From the NCBI GenBank assembly GCA_050946195.1, contig JBMNUI010000011.1:1-43358 (forward strand): a DNA stretch of 43,358 nt, read 5' to 3'. The DNA comes from UMGS1002 sp050946195. GTDB taxonomy: Bacteria > Bacillota > Clostridia > Oscillospirales > CAG-272. Made by a program: the position numbers and the translations under genes. Below, piece after piece: positions 18,121 to 26,425 of this stretch (positions are counted from its first letter, which is position 1; every line of letters begins with the position of its first letter). The notes under the pieces were generated by a model. That model did not search any database. It had not been told where the DNA came from and saw nothing but the letters and a program-made list of their open reading frames with translations.

Positions 18121-18325
18121 CCTACATTTCCATGCGCTGAAATATATTGATGATTGGCAAATTCCTTGCCGTGGTCTACGGTTAAGCTTTTGTGCTTGCG
18201 TTCCGGCAGCTGCCGGAACGCAAGCAGCGTCGCGGCCGTGAACTCCCGTGCGCTTCTACATCGGGGATTTTGCATAAGATTGCAAACCGGCTCATCGTTT
18301 CTTCCTTTCTTGGTTTACTTGTCAT
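18121..18325 (-). mobile_element. IS30-family transposase remnant
   Basis: On the - strand, fragments of an IS30 DDE domain can be read in two frames: MSRFAILCKIPDVEAHG, then, after a frameshift, ALLAFRQLPERKHKSLTVDHG followed by KEFANHQYISAH. The TVDHGKEFANH core is typical of IS30 transposases. No start, no helix-turn-helix part, and no terminal inverted repeats are visible, so the element is dead. The rest of 17961-18457 contains nothing else I can identify apart from a GC-rich repeat near 18.42 kb. Confidence 0.6.
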
Positions 18326-18419
18326 TTACCATTATAAAGGATTTTTCGATGAGTTGCTATCTTTTTTATCTTGCACTTGATATGATAATCCAAGTCAAAA
18401 AGGGTCTTGAACGGGGCGT

Positions 18420-18436
18420 GGGGCAGCGCCCCGGAG
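18420..18436 (+). repeat. GC-rich hairpin repeat shared with the SASP terminator
   Basis: The 17 bases GGGGCAGCGCCCCGGAG recur in reverse complement at 31693-31709 inside the SASP terminator. Neighbouring bases (GGGGCGTG and GGCGAAGCCCC) suggest a dispersed, hairpin-forming genomic repeat. Confidence 0.4.
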
Positions 18437-18457
18437 CAGAGGCGAAGCCCCACAGGA

Positions 18458-18856
18458 TTAACTATCCTTCGGCTTGAGGTCAAAGCGATAAATGCTCTGG
18501 GACTCGATATCCACCTCGGGTATGATTATCGGCGGGATACCGGCGGCGGCGGTGACTGTTGAGATATAGGCGCGCGCATACGGGAACAGGGTTTTGTGGG
18601 CTTCAATGTGTATATCCTCCCTTGCGGTCCCGGGCGTGAAGGTGAATACTCCGCGCAAAAGGAGGTTGACGAAAAAATTATCGGGATTGCTCCGGTCGGC
18701 TACTTTGATTGTCATCTCGCCCATACAGGTATTGTTTGCCGCATATTTGACGTTGAACTGGTATTTATTTTCAAGCTGTATCTGGCTGCCGGGCGAGAGC
18801 TTGTTGGCAAAAGAAAACTCTACAATGTTGTATCCCTTAAAAGATGTCGCTGGCAT
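18458..18856 (-). CDS. SecB-like chaperone
   Basis: A 132-residue protein with SecB-family features: N-terminal beta strands, then VNLLLRGVFTFTPG (about 65-78) and the conserved helix-loop LFPYARAYISTVTAAAGIPP (about 90-109) leading to IIIPEVDIESQ. Canonical SecB holds preproteins for SecA in proteobacteria and is absent from most Gram-positives, so this is a divergent SecB-like member. Some SecB-like proteins control toxin-antitoxin pairs, but no such pair is adjacent. ATG 18856 with GAGG upstream is preferred over GTG 18862. Confidence 0.75.
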   Translation of the reverse strand: MPATSFKGYNIVEFSFANKLSPGSQIQLENKYQFNVKYAANNTCMGEMTIKVADRSNPDNFFVNLLLRGVFTFTPGTAREDIHIEAHKTLFPYARAYISTVTAAAGIPPIIIPEVDIESQSIYRFDLKPKDS

Positions 18857-18961
18857 ATCCACCTCGATTTATCCGCCTTTCGGCTGTATTGCCGGAGAGC
18901 CGGCCTTCATTCTGTTTATTTCATTTTATCACATAATCCGGCACATATCAAGCCTGCTGCA

Positions 18962-18990
18962 TTGATTTTCGCTGGATTTTATTGTATAAT
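18962..18990 (+). promoter_or_regulatory. Sigma-A promoter of the nucleotidyltransferase gene
   Basis: TTGATT (18962-18967), 17-bp spacer, TATAAT (18985-18990), about 50 bases before the GTG start at 19041. Confidence 0.75.
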
Positions 18991-19040
18991 TGTATATAAA
19001 CTGATAGCATGCCGTGATTCTCACCCGGAGGCGGCCGGAT

Positions 19041-20213
19041 GTGAATATATTTGACGCTTTAAATGACGGGTTTTTCAAATATTATCTCACCCTGTTAAAG
19101 TCGGCGCTCGAAGGCACCACGCCGCCCGGGCCGCCGGTTGGCTTTTCGTTTGCCCGGCTGTATGCCTACTCAATGCAAAACCACACCGCCCACATGCTGT
19201 GCGAGCCGCTTACGAAACTTGAGCCGGAACCGGATATAAAAATTATGCGTCTTTTCTTGCAGCAGTACGCGCTTGCCCTTTCACGCGACACCGCTCAGCG
19301 GCAGGCATTCGCTGAGATTGCCGGCCTCCTCACCCGAGATGGCGTCAGCCTTTTGCCTGTCAAGGGAATAGAGCTGAAAGCGCTTTACCCGAGCCCGGCT
19401 ATGCGCCGCATGGCCGATGTTGACATCGTGTACGACTCGCACGGTGATGACGATAAGGTAAGGGACCTGATGGAGTCGCTGGGATACGATTGCAAAAGCT
19501 GGGGAGGCGGGCATCACGACATCTTTTGGCGGAAGCCCTCGCTAAACATCGAGCTTCACCGCCGGGCGGACTACCCCGAATACTTTGACCGCCGGCTGCT
19601 GCCCGACAGCAAAACACCCGGCCTGTATCACCTTGCCCCCGAGGATTTTTATGTGCTGCTGATTAGGCACAACGCAAAGCACCTGCGCTCGGGCGGGCTC
19701 GGCGTGCGCGCGATTTGTGACATATACGTGCTGAAAAAGCGTTTCGGGGAAGAGCTGCAGAGTAATTATGCCGCCGGGCTACTTGAGGAATACGGCCTTT
19801 CGGGCTTTGCCGGGGCGCTCGACCGTGTCTGTGAGAACTGGTTCGGGGACAATGCCCCGGTGGTTGACGAAGCCGGCCGCGCCCTGCTCTTGGGGCAGAC
19901 CTTCGGCAGCTGTGCCGACATCGAAGCGGCCATGCTCGCCGGCAGGAAGAAAGGTTCCAAAGTTAAGTATGTTGCGTCAAGGCTTCTTCCCGGTATTGAC
20001 ACAATGAAAACCAGATACCCCGCCCTTTCGCGCCGCCCCTGGTTGCTGCCGGCCTTTTGGGTGATAAGGGGTTGCTCGATGCTGCTTGACAAAAGCAGCC
20101 GCCGCAAAATTGCGGCGGCCAAAGAGGTGCTGGTACACTCCGATGAGACTGTCAGGCAGTATGAGTATATAATGAAAACATTCGGACTTGAAGATTACAC
20201 CGGTGGCAGATGA
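19041..20213 (+). CDS. NTP_transf_5-type nucleotidyltransferase
   Basis: A 390-residue protein of the uncharacterised nucleotidyltransferase family PF14907. The active-site region is LLPVKGIELKALYPSPAMRR followed by MADVDIVYD, with the DxD pair D126/D128; then IELHRRADYPEYFDRRL and a helical C-terminal half. The substrate is unknown; relatives often sit in polysaccharide or peptide-modification loci, but nothing adjacent supports that here. GTG 19041 is preceded by GGAGG (nine-base spacing), better than the GTG at 19014. Ends at a tetraloop terminator. Confidence 0.75.
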   Translation: MNIFDALNDGFFKYYLTLLKSALEGTTPPGPPVGFSFARLYAYSMQNHTAHMLCEPLTKLEPEPDIKIMRLFLQQYALALSRDTAQRQAFAEIAGLLTRDGVSLLPVKGIELKALYPSPAMRRMADVDIVYDSHGDDDKVRDLMESLGYDCKSWGGGHHDIFWRKPSLNIELHRRADYPEYFDRRLLPDSKTPGLYHLAPEDFYVLLIRHNAKHLRSGGLGVRAICDIYVLKKRFGEELQSNYAAGLLEEYGLSGFAGALDRVCENWFGDNAPVVDEAGRALLLGQTFGSCADIEAAMLAGRKKGSKVKYVASRLLPGIDTMKTRYPALSRRPWLLPAFWVIRGCSMLLDKSSRRKIAAAKEVLVHSDETVRQYEYIMKTFGLEDYTGGR

Positions 20214-20242
20214 TGCACATACACACCATATATGCGCTGACG

Positions 20243-20267
20243 CCGGGGCCGAAAGGCCGGTTTTTTT
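20243..20267 (+). terminator. Rho-independent terminator of the nucleotidyltransferase gene
   Basis: GGCC-GAAA-GGCC hairpin (GNRA tetraloop) extended by CC/GG across a GG bulge, then seven Ts. It touches the stop codon of the convergent DUF1846 gene. Confidence 0.85.
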
Positions 20268-21747
20268 ATTTGTGATAGAGCTTTTTTGTCTCGTATTTCG
20301 GCTCGCAGGTGAGGTTTACCCCCAGCTTGTGAAAGACACTCTCGTCGACCTTTGAGAGGATAACTGTCGAGTGCGCTTCGCTCCCCTTGAGTTTTGAGAG
20401 CTGGGCGATGGCGCGCGCGGCATTCTGGTCGGTCACAGCGCAAATCGAGAGGGCGATAAGCACCTCGTCGGTATGCAGGCGCGGGTTGGTGTTGCCCATA
20501 TGCCCGACCTTCAGCTTCTGTATAGGCTCGATGACCGCCGGCGAGATAAGTTCGATGCTGTCGTCAATTCCCCCGAGGGCTTTCAGGGCATTGAGCAGTG
20601 CGGCCGAGGAGGCTCCGAGCAGCGGCGAGGTCTTGCCGGTCACAATCCTGCCGTCGGGCAGCTCTATAGCCACGGCAGGTCCGCCGGTCCGCTCGGCGAC
20701 CTCAAGCGCAGCTCTGACGGTTTTGCGGATATCCTGCGTGATTCCTATGGATTTCATCAACATTTCAAGCTTGTAAACCTCAAAGGGCTCGGCAATTCCC
20801 TGCCGTTGGGCGCAGCGCGAGCTATAGAACCTGCGGACAATCTCCTGCTTGGCCGCCTCGCGGCAGACCTCGTCTACAATCGCATACCCCGCCATGTTGA
20901 CCCCCATGTCGGTCGGGCTGCGGTAGGGACAGTAATCAAAAATCTTTTTAAATATTGCCTCGAGCACCGGGAATATCTCGATGTCGCGGTTGTAATTGAT
21001 TGTTGTCACGCCGTAGGCTTCATAGTGATAGGGGTCTATAATGCTCAGGTCATTGAGGTCGGCGGTTGCCGCTTCGTAGGCAAGGTTTATCGGGTGCTTG
21101 AGCGGCAGGTTCCATATCGGGAAGGTCTCAAACTTGGCATACCCGGCCTTGATGCCGCGCTTATGCTCGTGATAGAGCTGAGAGAGACAGGTCGCCATCT
21201 TCCCGCTCCCCGGCCCCGGCGCCGTGACGATTACCAGCGAGCGCCGGGTCTCTATATAGTCGTTCTTTCCGTAGCCCTCGTCGCTGACAATCAGGGGAAT
21301 GTTGTAGGGATAGTCGGGTATCGGGTAATGCCGATAAACCTTCATACCAAGCGTCTTAAGCTTCTTTTCAAAGACCTCGGCCAGATGCTGAGAGCGGTAC
21401 TGCGTGAGCACCACGCTCCCCACATAAAGGCCGATTTCGCGAAAGGCGTCTATCATTCGCAAAACGTCAAGATCATATGTAATGCCGGTATCTCCGCGGC
21501 GCTTGTTCTTTTCTATGGCGTCGGCGTTTATTGCAATAACAATCTCGGCCTGATCCTTCAGTTCAAGCAGCATCTTCACCTTGCTGTCGGGCATAAAGCC
21601 CGGAAGCACGCGGGCAGCGTGGTAATCGTCGAAAAGCTTGCCCCCGAATTCAAGATAAAGCTTTCCCCCGAAGAGTTCTATCCTGTCACGTATCTTCTGG
21701 GATTGCAGCCTGATGTATTTCTCATTGTCAAAGCCGATAGCGGACAT
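20266..21747 (-). CDS. DUF1846 family protein
   Basis: A 493-residue cytoplasmic protein, the usual length for DUF1846. Conserved features: IGFDNEKYIRLQSQKIRDRI at the N-terminus, a nucleotide-binding-like segment VTAPGPGSGKMATCLSQLYH (about 183-202), SIIDPYHYEAYG and YRSPTDMGVNMAGYAI. The family is common in Firmicutes, has a crystal structure from Streptococcus and no proven reaction. ATG 21747 is chosen because of AGAGAGG upstream; an in-frame ATG at 21774 lacks a site. Confidence 0.88.
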   Translation of the reverse strand: MSAIGFDNEKYIRLQSQKIRDRIELFGGKLYLEFGGKLFDDYHAARVLPGFMPDSKVKMLLELKDQAEIVIAINADAIEKNKRRGDTGITYDLDVLRMIDAFREIGLYVGSVVLTQYRSQHLAEVFEKKLKTLGMKVYRHYPIPDYPYNIPLIVSDEGYGKNDYIETRRSLVIVTAPGPGSGKMATCLSQLYHEHKRGIKAGYAKFETFPIWNLPLKHPINLAYEAATADLNDLSIIDPYHYEAYGVTTINYNRDIEIFPVLEAIFKKIFDYCPYRSPTDMGVNMAGYAIVDEVCREAAKQEIVRRFYSSRCAQRQGIAEPFEVYKLEMLMKSIGITQDIRKTVRAALEVAERTGGPAVAIELPDGRIVTGKTSPLLGASSAALLNALKALGGIDDSIELISPAVIEPIQKLKVGHMGNTNPRLHTDEVLIALSICAVTDQNAARAIAQLSKLKGSEAHSTVILSKVDESVFHKLGVNLTCEPKYETKKLYHK

Positions 21748-21778
21748 ACAAAAAACCTCTCTGGCAAATAACATGATT

Positions 21779-21810
21779 AAAAGCGGACGCCCGCTCGGGC
21801 GCCCGCTTTT
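21779..21810 (-). terminator. Terminator downstream of the metallophosphoesterase gene
   Basis: A 14-bp stem with one mismatch (21779-21792 with 21797-21810) and GCTC loop; four Ts end it on the - strand. Separates the upstream - strand genes from DUF1846. Confidence 0.7.
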
Positions 21811-21939
21811 GCGAGCCCTATTTAGTATACCACCAACCGGCTATATTTTCAACAATAATTGATAAAATTCTCCTGATTTATTTTTGCGCCTGAATGCCCG
21901 ACTACCTACCTATCAAATGTTAAGTTACCCCGGCTGGGT

Positions 21940-22704
21940 CTATTCAATATCAATAATTAACACTTCAGGCGGATTGTTTATGCGTGGAATTGCCCTCAGA
22001 TTCCCGATACCACGGCTCACAATAAGCCTCTCGCCCGACAACTCGTATACCCCGGCGGTATACTTCGGAAAAAGCCCCTGCCCCGGTGCCAGGACCCCGC
22101 GCCCGAAAAAGCGCAACTGGCCGCCGTGCGCATGCCCGGCAATTGTAAGGTCAATGCCATGCCCGACTATATATTTCTCCCAGTACTCCGGGTGATGGCA
22201 GAGCAGGATTTTCGGCCCCTTCAGTTTTCCGAACTTCCCAATCCATGCGGTATCCGGCGGGTTCCCGGTGTTCAGCAGCCCGTGCGCACCGCCGCTCGAC
22301 AGCCCGCCTAAAATCACCCCGCCGCAGAGGGTCGTGTAACTGTTGTCGAGCAGCACAGCGCCGGTGTCGGCAATCCGCCTCCGGTTCTCGCTTGATACGC
22401 GCACCTCATGGTTGCCGACCGAACAGAAGACCGGCGCAATCTTTGAGGCGGCACCAAGAAACGCAAACCCGGCCGCATTTCGATTCGACTCGGCAATATA
22501 GCGCCCGGTGAGATCGCCTGCTGGCCGGCTCTCGCCGGCCAGCGAACCGAACATGTCGCCGGGACTCACAATTATATCAGGTCTGCTCCCTTTGATTATT
22601 TCGATTATGTCGTCCCACTTTGAGTTGTGCAGGTCGGCGACGACGGCTATCCTCATCCTGATGCCGCAAAGGCTTATTTTATATAGGGTTTTTTGAGTCC
22701 TCAT
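21940..22704 (-). CDS. Calcineurin-like metallophosphoesterase
   Basis: A 254-residue metal-dependent phosphoesterase with all landmarks: VVADLHN (metal D and H), SPGDMFG, VGNHEVR (catalytic His), LCHHPEY and IAGHAHGGQL. This motif order is that of the YkuE/YaeI-like subgroup. That subgroup usually has an N-terminal membrane segment, which is absent here. The start may be ATG 22704 or the inner ATG at 22656; neither has a strong ribosome binding site. It lies 20 bases after the CofE-like gene and is likely co-transcribed. Confidence 0.85.
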   Translation of the reverse strand: MRTQKTLYKISLCGIRMRIAVVADLHNSKWDDIIEIIKGSRPDIIVSPGDMFGSLAGESRPAGDLTGRYIAESNRNAAGFAFLGAASKIAPVFCSVGNHEVRVSSENRRRIADTGAVLLDNSYTTLCGGVILGGLSSGGAHGLLNTGNPPDTAWIGKFGKLKGPKILLCHHPEYWEKYIVGHGIDLTIAGHAHGGQLRFFGRGVLAPGQGLFPKYTAGVYELSGERLIVSRGIGNLRAIPRINNPPEVLIIDIE

Positions 22705-22724
22705 GCGGCAGTTCCGTCACTCTT

Positions 22725-23921
22725 TCAGTCTTCTGTGGTATAGTTGTCAAAATACCCCTGAATCCAGACAATAGGCGTGCCCTTGTCCCCGCTGCCAGAG
22801 GTGAGGTCAGAGAGCGAGCCGACAAGGTCGGTTATGTTCCGGGGAGTCGTCCCCTGGGAGACCATCTCTCCGATAAGGTTGCTGTCCTTGTGCTTTATAT
22901 ATTCGGATATCGCCGCCCTGAGCTCCTCACCCTCAAGCGACGCAAATTCGTTGTCTGCGATATATTTCAGCTTTATCTCGTTCGGCTGCCCAACAAGCCC
23001 CTTGGTGTACGCCGGAGATACAACCGGGTCGGCAAGCTCCCAGATTTTGCATACCGGGTCCTTGAATGCCCCGTCTCCGTATATCATTACCTCGACATGC
23101 CTGCCGGTTGCTTTGAGTATGCGTGCCTGAATGTCCTCGACCACCGCCTGCCCGTCGCGCGGGAAAAGCTTAACAGACTCCTCGGTGGCCTTGTTCGAGC
23201 CGAGCAGCCCGTACTGGGGGTTATACCCGCTGCCGCCGTGGGGCTCGCGGAGAATTTCATCAAGTCCGAAGACCGTCTCGGCCCCCGCCTCCCGCAATAA
23301 CCGCTTTGTGCGCGCGCGGGTGTGTATGTCGGCGACAAGAACATTCTTTGTGTAGTCGAGAATCACCCGGCAGTCATTTGCAAGTATGATTTCGACTTCG
23401 CAGCCCTCTGCCTCAATAAGCTTGCGATAAAAATCAATATAGTCCACACCGGTAAATGTATGCTTTTTGTGGCCGAATAGTTCGCGAAACCTCTCCTCGG
23501 TCAGAACGTCGCGCCACGGGTCAATTCCCGCATTGTCAAGCGAATCAATATCAATAAGCTGATTTCCCACCTCGTCGGCGGGGTAGCTGAGCATCAGCAC
23601 AATCCTGCGCGAAGCTCTTGCTATACCCTTGAGGCAGATCGAAAAGCGGTTGCGGCTGAGTATCGGAAATACAACCCCTACCTCTCCTCCGGGGAATTTT
23701 GAAGCGACGTCACCTGCTATCTGGTCGACTGTCGCATAGTTCCCCTGTGCGCGGGCCACCACAGTCTCGGTAATCGCAATTATGTCGCGGTCCCGGATCT
23801 TTAAGTTCTCGCTTTTTGCTGCCGCCAGAACACTCTCTGTCACAATTGCGGCAATGTTGTCGCCGGTGCGGATTATAGGAGCGCGGATTCCGCGCGATAC
23901 CGTGCCGATGAGTCTTCCCAT
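22725..23921 (-). CDS. CofE-like (coenzyme F420-0:L-glutamate ligase family) protein
   Basis: A 398-residue member of the F420-0:gamma-glutamyl ligase family (PF01996). Landmarks: GDNIAAIVTESVLAAA, DRDIIAITETVVARAQGNY, a central PILSRNRFSICLKGIARA and IYGDGAFKDPVCKIWELADP near the end. Archaeal CofE (about 250 residues) adds glutamate to F420; this longer clostridial form is widespread in organisms without obvious F420 genes, so its substrate is unclear. ATG 23921, preceded by AAGGA, is preferred to ATG 23960. Confidence 0.82.
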   Translation of the reverse strand: MGRLIGTVSRGIRAPIIRTGDNIAAIVTESVLAAAKSENLKIRDRDIIAITETVVARAQGNYATVDQIAGDVASKFPGGEVGVVFPILSRNRFSICLKGIARASRRIVLMLSYPADEVGNQLIDIDSLDNAGIDPWRDVLTEERFRELFGHKKHTFTGVDYIDFYRKLIEAEGCEVEIILANDCRVILDYTKNVLVADIHTRARTKRLLREAGAETVFGLDEILREPHGGSGYNPQYGLLGSNKATEESVKLFPRDGQAVVEDIQARILKATGRHVEVMIYGDGAFKDPVCKIWELADPVVSPAYTKGLVGQPNEIKLKYIADNEFASLEGEELRAAISEYIKHKDSNLIGEMVSQGTTPRNITDLVGSLSDLTSGSGDKGTPIVWIQGYFDNYTTED

Positions 23922-24104
23922 TTCTTGTGATTCCTTCTTCTTAAGCAAATTAAGCGGCATGAGGGCCTGTCTTTTGCTCAGCGGCTTTCTTCAGCCGCCC
24001 GACCGTTATTCGCCGCCGGATTTGAGCCCGAAGAACATTTTATCATACTGAACCCGCCCAGTCAATAGAACGGCCCAAAAAAGCAGCATTTGTCGGGTAG
24101 CATC

Positions 24105-24141
24105 AAAAATGCAAGCTCCCGGGCGGCAGCTTGCATTTTTT
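24105..24141 (-). terminator. Terminator downstream of ligA
   Basis: A 13-bp stem (24105-24117 with 24128-24140) bounded by A and T runs, so usable in both directions; ligA ends at 24192 on the - strand. Confidence 0.82.
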
Positions 24142-24191
24142 ACGTCATGACACAGCCGGAAAGCTGTTTTATTAGCACAGCCAGCAGGCCG

Positions 24192-26186
24192 TCACCGGTT
24201 CAGCATCCTCAGCAGTTCGGCCTCGTCTATTACCGGCACGCCGAGCTCCCGCGCCTTTTTCAGCTTTGAGCCCGCCGCCTCACCTGCCACCACGTATGAG
24301 GTTTTCCTCGACACCGAGCCGGCGCACCTGCCGCCGCGGGCCTTAATTTTTGCCTCGGCCTCCTCGCGCGTCATGGTCGGCAGAGTCCCGGTCAGCACAA
24401 ATGTCAGCCCGGCGAGCAGGTTGTCTTCAGGCTTCTGGGTGGCTTCAGTCACAAGGCCGGCGTCAATTAAGCGGCGGCAGAGCTCGATATTCTGTGGGTG
24501 GGAGAAGTAGTTGAGCACAGACCGAGCGGTGACATCCCCGAAGTCCTCGATTGTCAGCAGCTCCTCGTAGGTTGCCTTCATGCAGGCTTTGAGCGTCCCG
24601 AATTTGGCCGCAAGCGAGGCGGCGGCAACTTCGCCGATATTGCGGATTCCAAGGGCATAAATCAGCCGCTCAAGCCCGGCCGATTTCGAGCGCTCTATCG
24701 ACTCGACAAGCTTTTTCGCCGATTTTTCGCCCATGCGCTCAATGTTCGCAAGCTGCTCGGGCCGGAGCGAATATAAATCGGCCGCGTCGTGAATAAGCCC
24801 GCGCCGCAGCAGCAATTCTACTATCTGGGGGCCGAGTCCCTCGATATTCATTGCATTTTTCGAGGCGAAATGCTCGATTGAGCGCGAGAGCTGAGCCGGG
24901 CAGGCCGAGTTTGTGCAGCGGGCGGCCGCGGCCTCGGCGGGGTCATAGAAAACCGGCTCCCCGCAGGAGGGGCAGTTCTCAGGCATTTTAAACTCGCGTT
25001 CGCTGCCGTCGCGCTTGTCGGGGCGTGAGGCCACCACCTCGGGTATAATGTCCCCGGCCTTCTGAACAATTACCGTGTCACCAATCATAATCCCGCGCGA
25101 GCGGATATAGTCAAGGTTGTGCAGCGTCGCGCGAGAGACGGTTGTGCCGGCAAGCCTCACCGGCTCGAGCACCGCGGTTGGGGTTATCGCCCCGGTGCGC
25201 CCGACCGCCACTGTAATGTCAAGCAGCTTTGTCTCCTTCTGCTCGGGCGGGTATTTGTAAGCGACCGCCCAGCGCGGGGTGTTGGTGCCCTCTCCCAGCC
25301 GCGCGCGCAGGTCAAGCGAATTAATCTTGACTACCGCCCCGTCGATATCGTAGGGCAGCTTCTCGCGCAGTGAGCCAAGATATTCGATGTGTGAGATAAT
25401 CTCATTTATGTCGGTCACCTTCGCGCGGTTATCGAGCACATGAAAGCCGAGCTCACCCAGCCGCCCGAGAATTTCGGTATGCGAATCGGGCATGCGCCCA
25501 TCGGCATATATATTCCCGCTCTGAAGGTTGAAAACGAATATATCAAGCCGGCGCGAGGCGGTGATTCTGGGGTCAAGCTGGCGCAGCGACCCCGCCGCGG
25601 CATTTCGCGGATTGGCAAAGAGCGGCTGTCCCATGGCCTCACGCTCTGCGTTGAGCTTTTCAAACACCGAACGCGGCATAAAGACCTCGCCGCGCACAGT
25701 CAGGGTAAGGGGCTCGGGAAGCACGAGCGGAATTGAATAGATTGTCTTTAAATTTTGGGTCACGTTCTCGCCGACAAATCCGTCCCCCCGCGTCGCACCG
25801 GTAACAAGCCTGCCTTTCTCATAAATCAGCGAAACCGATAGCCCGTCAATTTTGGGCTCGACCGACCACCCAGCCCCCGGGTATTCGGCGGCAACCTTGC
25901 TCACAAAATCCTCGAGCTCCCCGTACGAGAAAACATCCGAAAGCGAGTCCATCCGGCTCAGGTGGACAACCTTCTCGAACTTGTCGAGCGGCGCCCCGCC
26001 AACTCTCTGTGTCGGCGAGAGCGGGTCGAAATATTCGGGGTGCTCGGCCTCAAGCCTGAGCAATTCCTGATATAGCCTGTCGTACTCATAGTCGGATATC
26101 TCGGGGGAATCGTAAACATAGTATTTTTCGGCGTGGCAGGCCACAAGCCGGCGCAGCTCGTCGATCCTCTTTTTTATATCATACAT
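24192..26186 (-). CDS. ligA: NAD-dependent DNA ligase LigA
   Basis: Essential DNA replication and repair ligase, 664 residues (family norm about 670). Domains in order: Ia (YYVYDSPEISDYEYD), adenylation with nucleophile K112 in EPKIDGLS, OB fold (VGRTGAITPTAVLEPV, then GTTVSRATLHN), a zinc finger with four Cys (CPSC and CTNSAC), helix-hairpin-helix repeats (NIEGLGPQIVELL and IRNIGEVAAASLA), and a C-terminal BRCT domain (LAGLTFVLTGTLPTMTREEA). ATG 26186 follows GAGG with eight-base spacing. All catalytic features are intact. Confidence 0.97.
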   Translation of the reverse strand: MYDIKKRIDELRRLVACHAEKYYVYDSPEISDYEYDRLYQELLRLEAEHPEYFDPLSPTQRVGGAPLDKFEKVVHLSRMDSLSDVFSYGELEDFVSKVAAEYPGAGWSVEPKIDGLSVSLIYEKGRLVTGATRGDGFVGENVTQNLKTIYSIPLVLPEPLTLTVRGEVFMPRSVFEKLNAEREAMGQPLFANPRNAAAGSLRQLDPRITASRRLDIFVFNLQSGNIYADGRMPDSHTEILGRLGELGFHVLDNRAKVTDINEIISHIEYLGSLREKLPYDIDGAVVKINSLDLRARLGEGTNTPRWAVAYKYPPEQKETKLLDITVAVGRTGAITPTAVLEPVRLAGTTVSRATLHNLDYIRSRGIMIGDTVIVQKAGDIIPEVVASRPDKRDGSEREFKMPENCPSCGEPVFYDPAEAAAARCTNSACPAQLSRSIEHFASKNAMNIEGLGPQIVELLLRRGLIHDAADLYSLRPEQLANIERMGEKSAKKLVESIERSKSAGLERLIYALGIRNIGEVAAASLAAKFGTLKACMKATYEELLTIEDFGDVTARSVLNYFSHPQNIELCRRLIDAGLVTEATQKPEDNLLAGLTFVLTGTLPTMTREEAEAKIKARGGRCAGSVSRKTSYVVAGEAAGSKLKKARELGVPVIDEAELLRMLNR

Positions 26187-26252
26187 ACATAAAACCTCGT
26201 GCAGAATACTCACTTTATTATACCACCGAATGACTATCCGGTCAATCATTTC

Positions 26253-26359
26253 ATTCGGGACAATCTGTATGTTATGTGACAAAATTTGAACATATTTAAC
26301 AAAATTGTGATGCCTAATTAAAATATTATGTGTGACACTTTACAAATATTCGGGACAAT
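26253..26359. repeat. Direct repeats flanking the hpf promoter
   Basis: ATTCGGGACAAT occurs at 26253-26264 and again at 26348-26359, the second inside the spacer of the hpf promoter. Each has a TTATGTG-containing motif close by (TTATGTGACA and TTATGTGTGACA). Possible operator pair or small duplication. Confidence 0.5.
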
Positions 26360-26367
26360 GCTATAAT
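26339..26367 (+). promoter_or_regulatory. Sigma-A promoter of hpf
   Basis: TTTACA (26339-26344), 17-bp spacer, TATAAT (26362-26367), 59 bases before the hpf ATG. Confidence 0.82.
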
Positions 26368-26425
26368 TATTATTGAAGAACCGGATACAGACACCGGTAT
26401 TCAAATACAAGAGGGAGGCGCGAAA

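Noticed and set aside
18193..18226. Perfect 34-base palindrome without a loop
   Set aside because: It lies inside the IS30 remnant and reads as normal coding sequence (AFRQLPERK) on the - strand, so chance symmetry in a transposase is simpler than an operator or attachment site.
18154..18477. 107-codon + strand open frame in the IS region
   Set aside because: No ribosome binding site, no domain, and it overlaps the transposase remnant on the other strand.
20473..21771. Long + strand open frame (432 codons) opposite DUF1846
   Set aside because: It is an antisense shadow of a well-supported family gene with good ribosome binding site; the peptide has no recognisable features.
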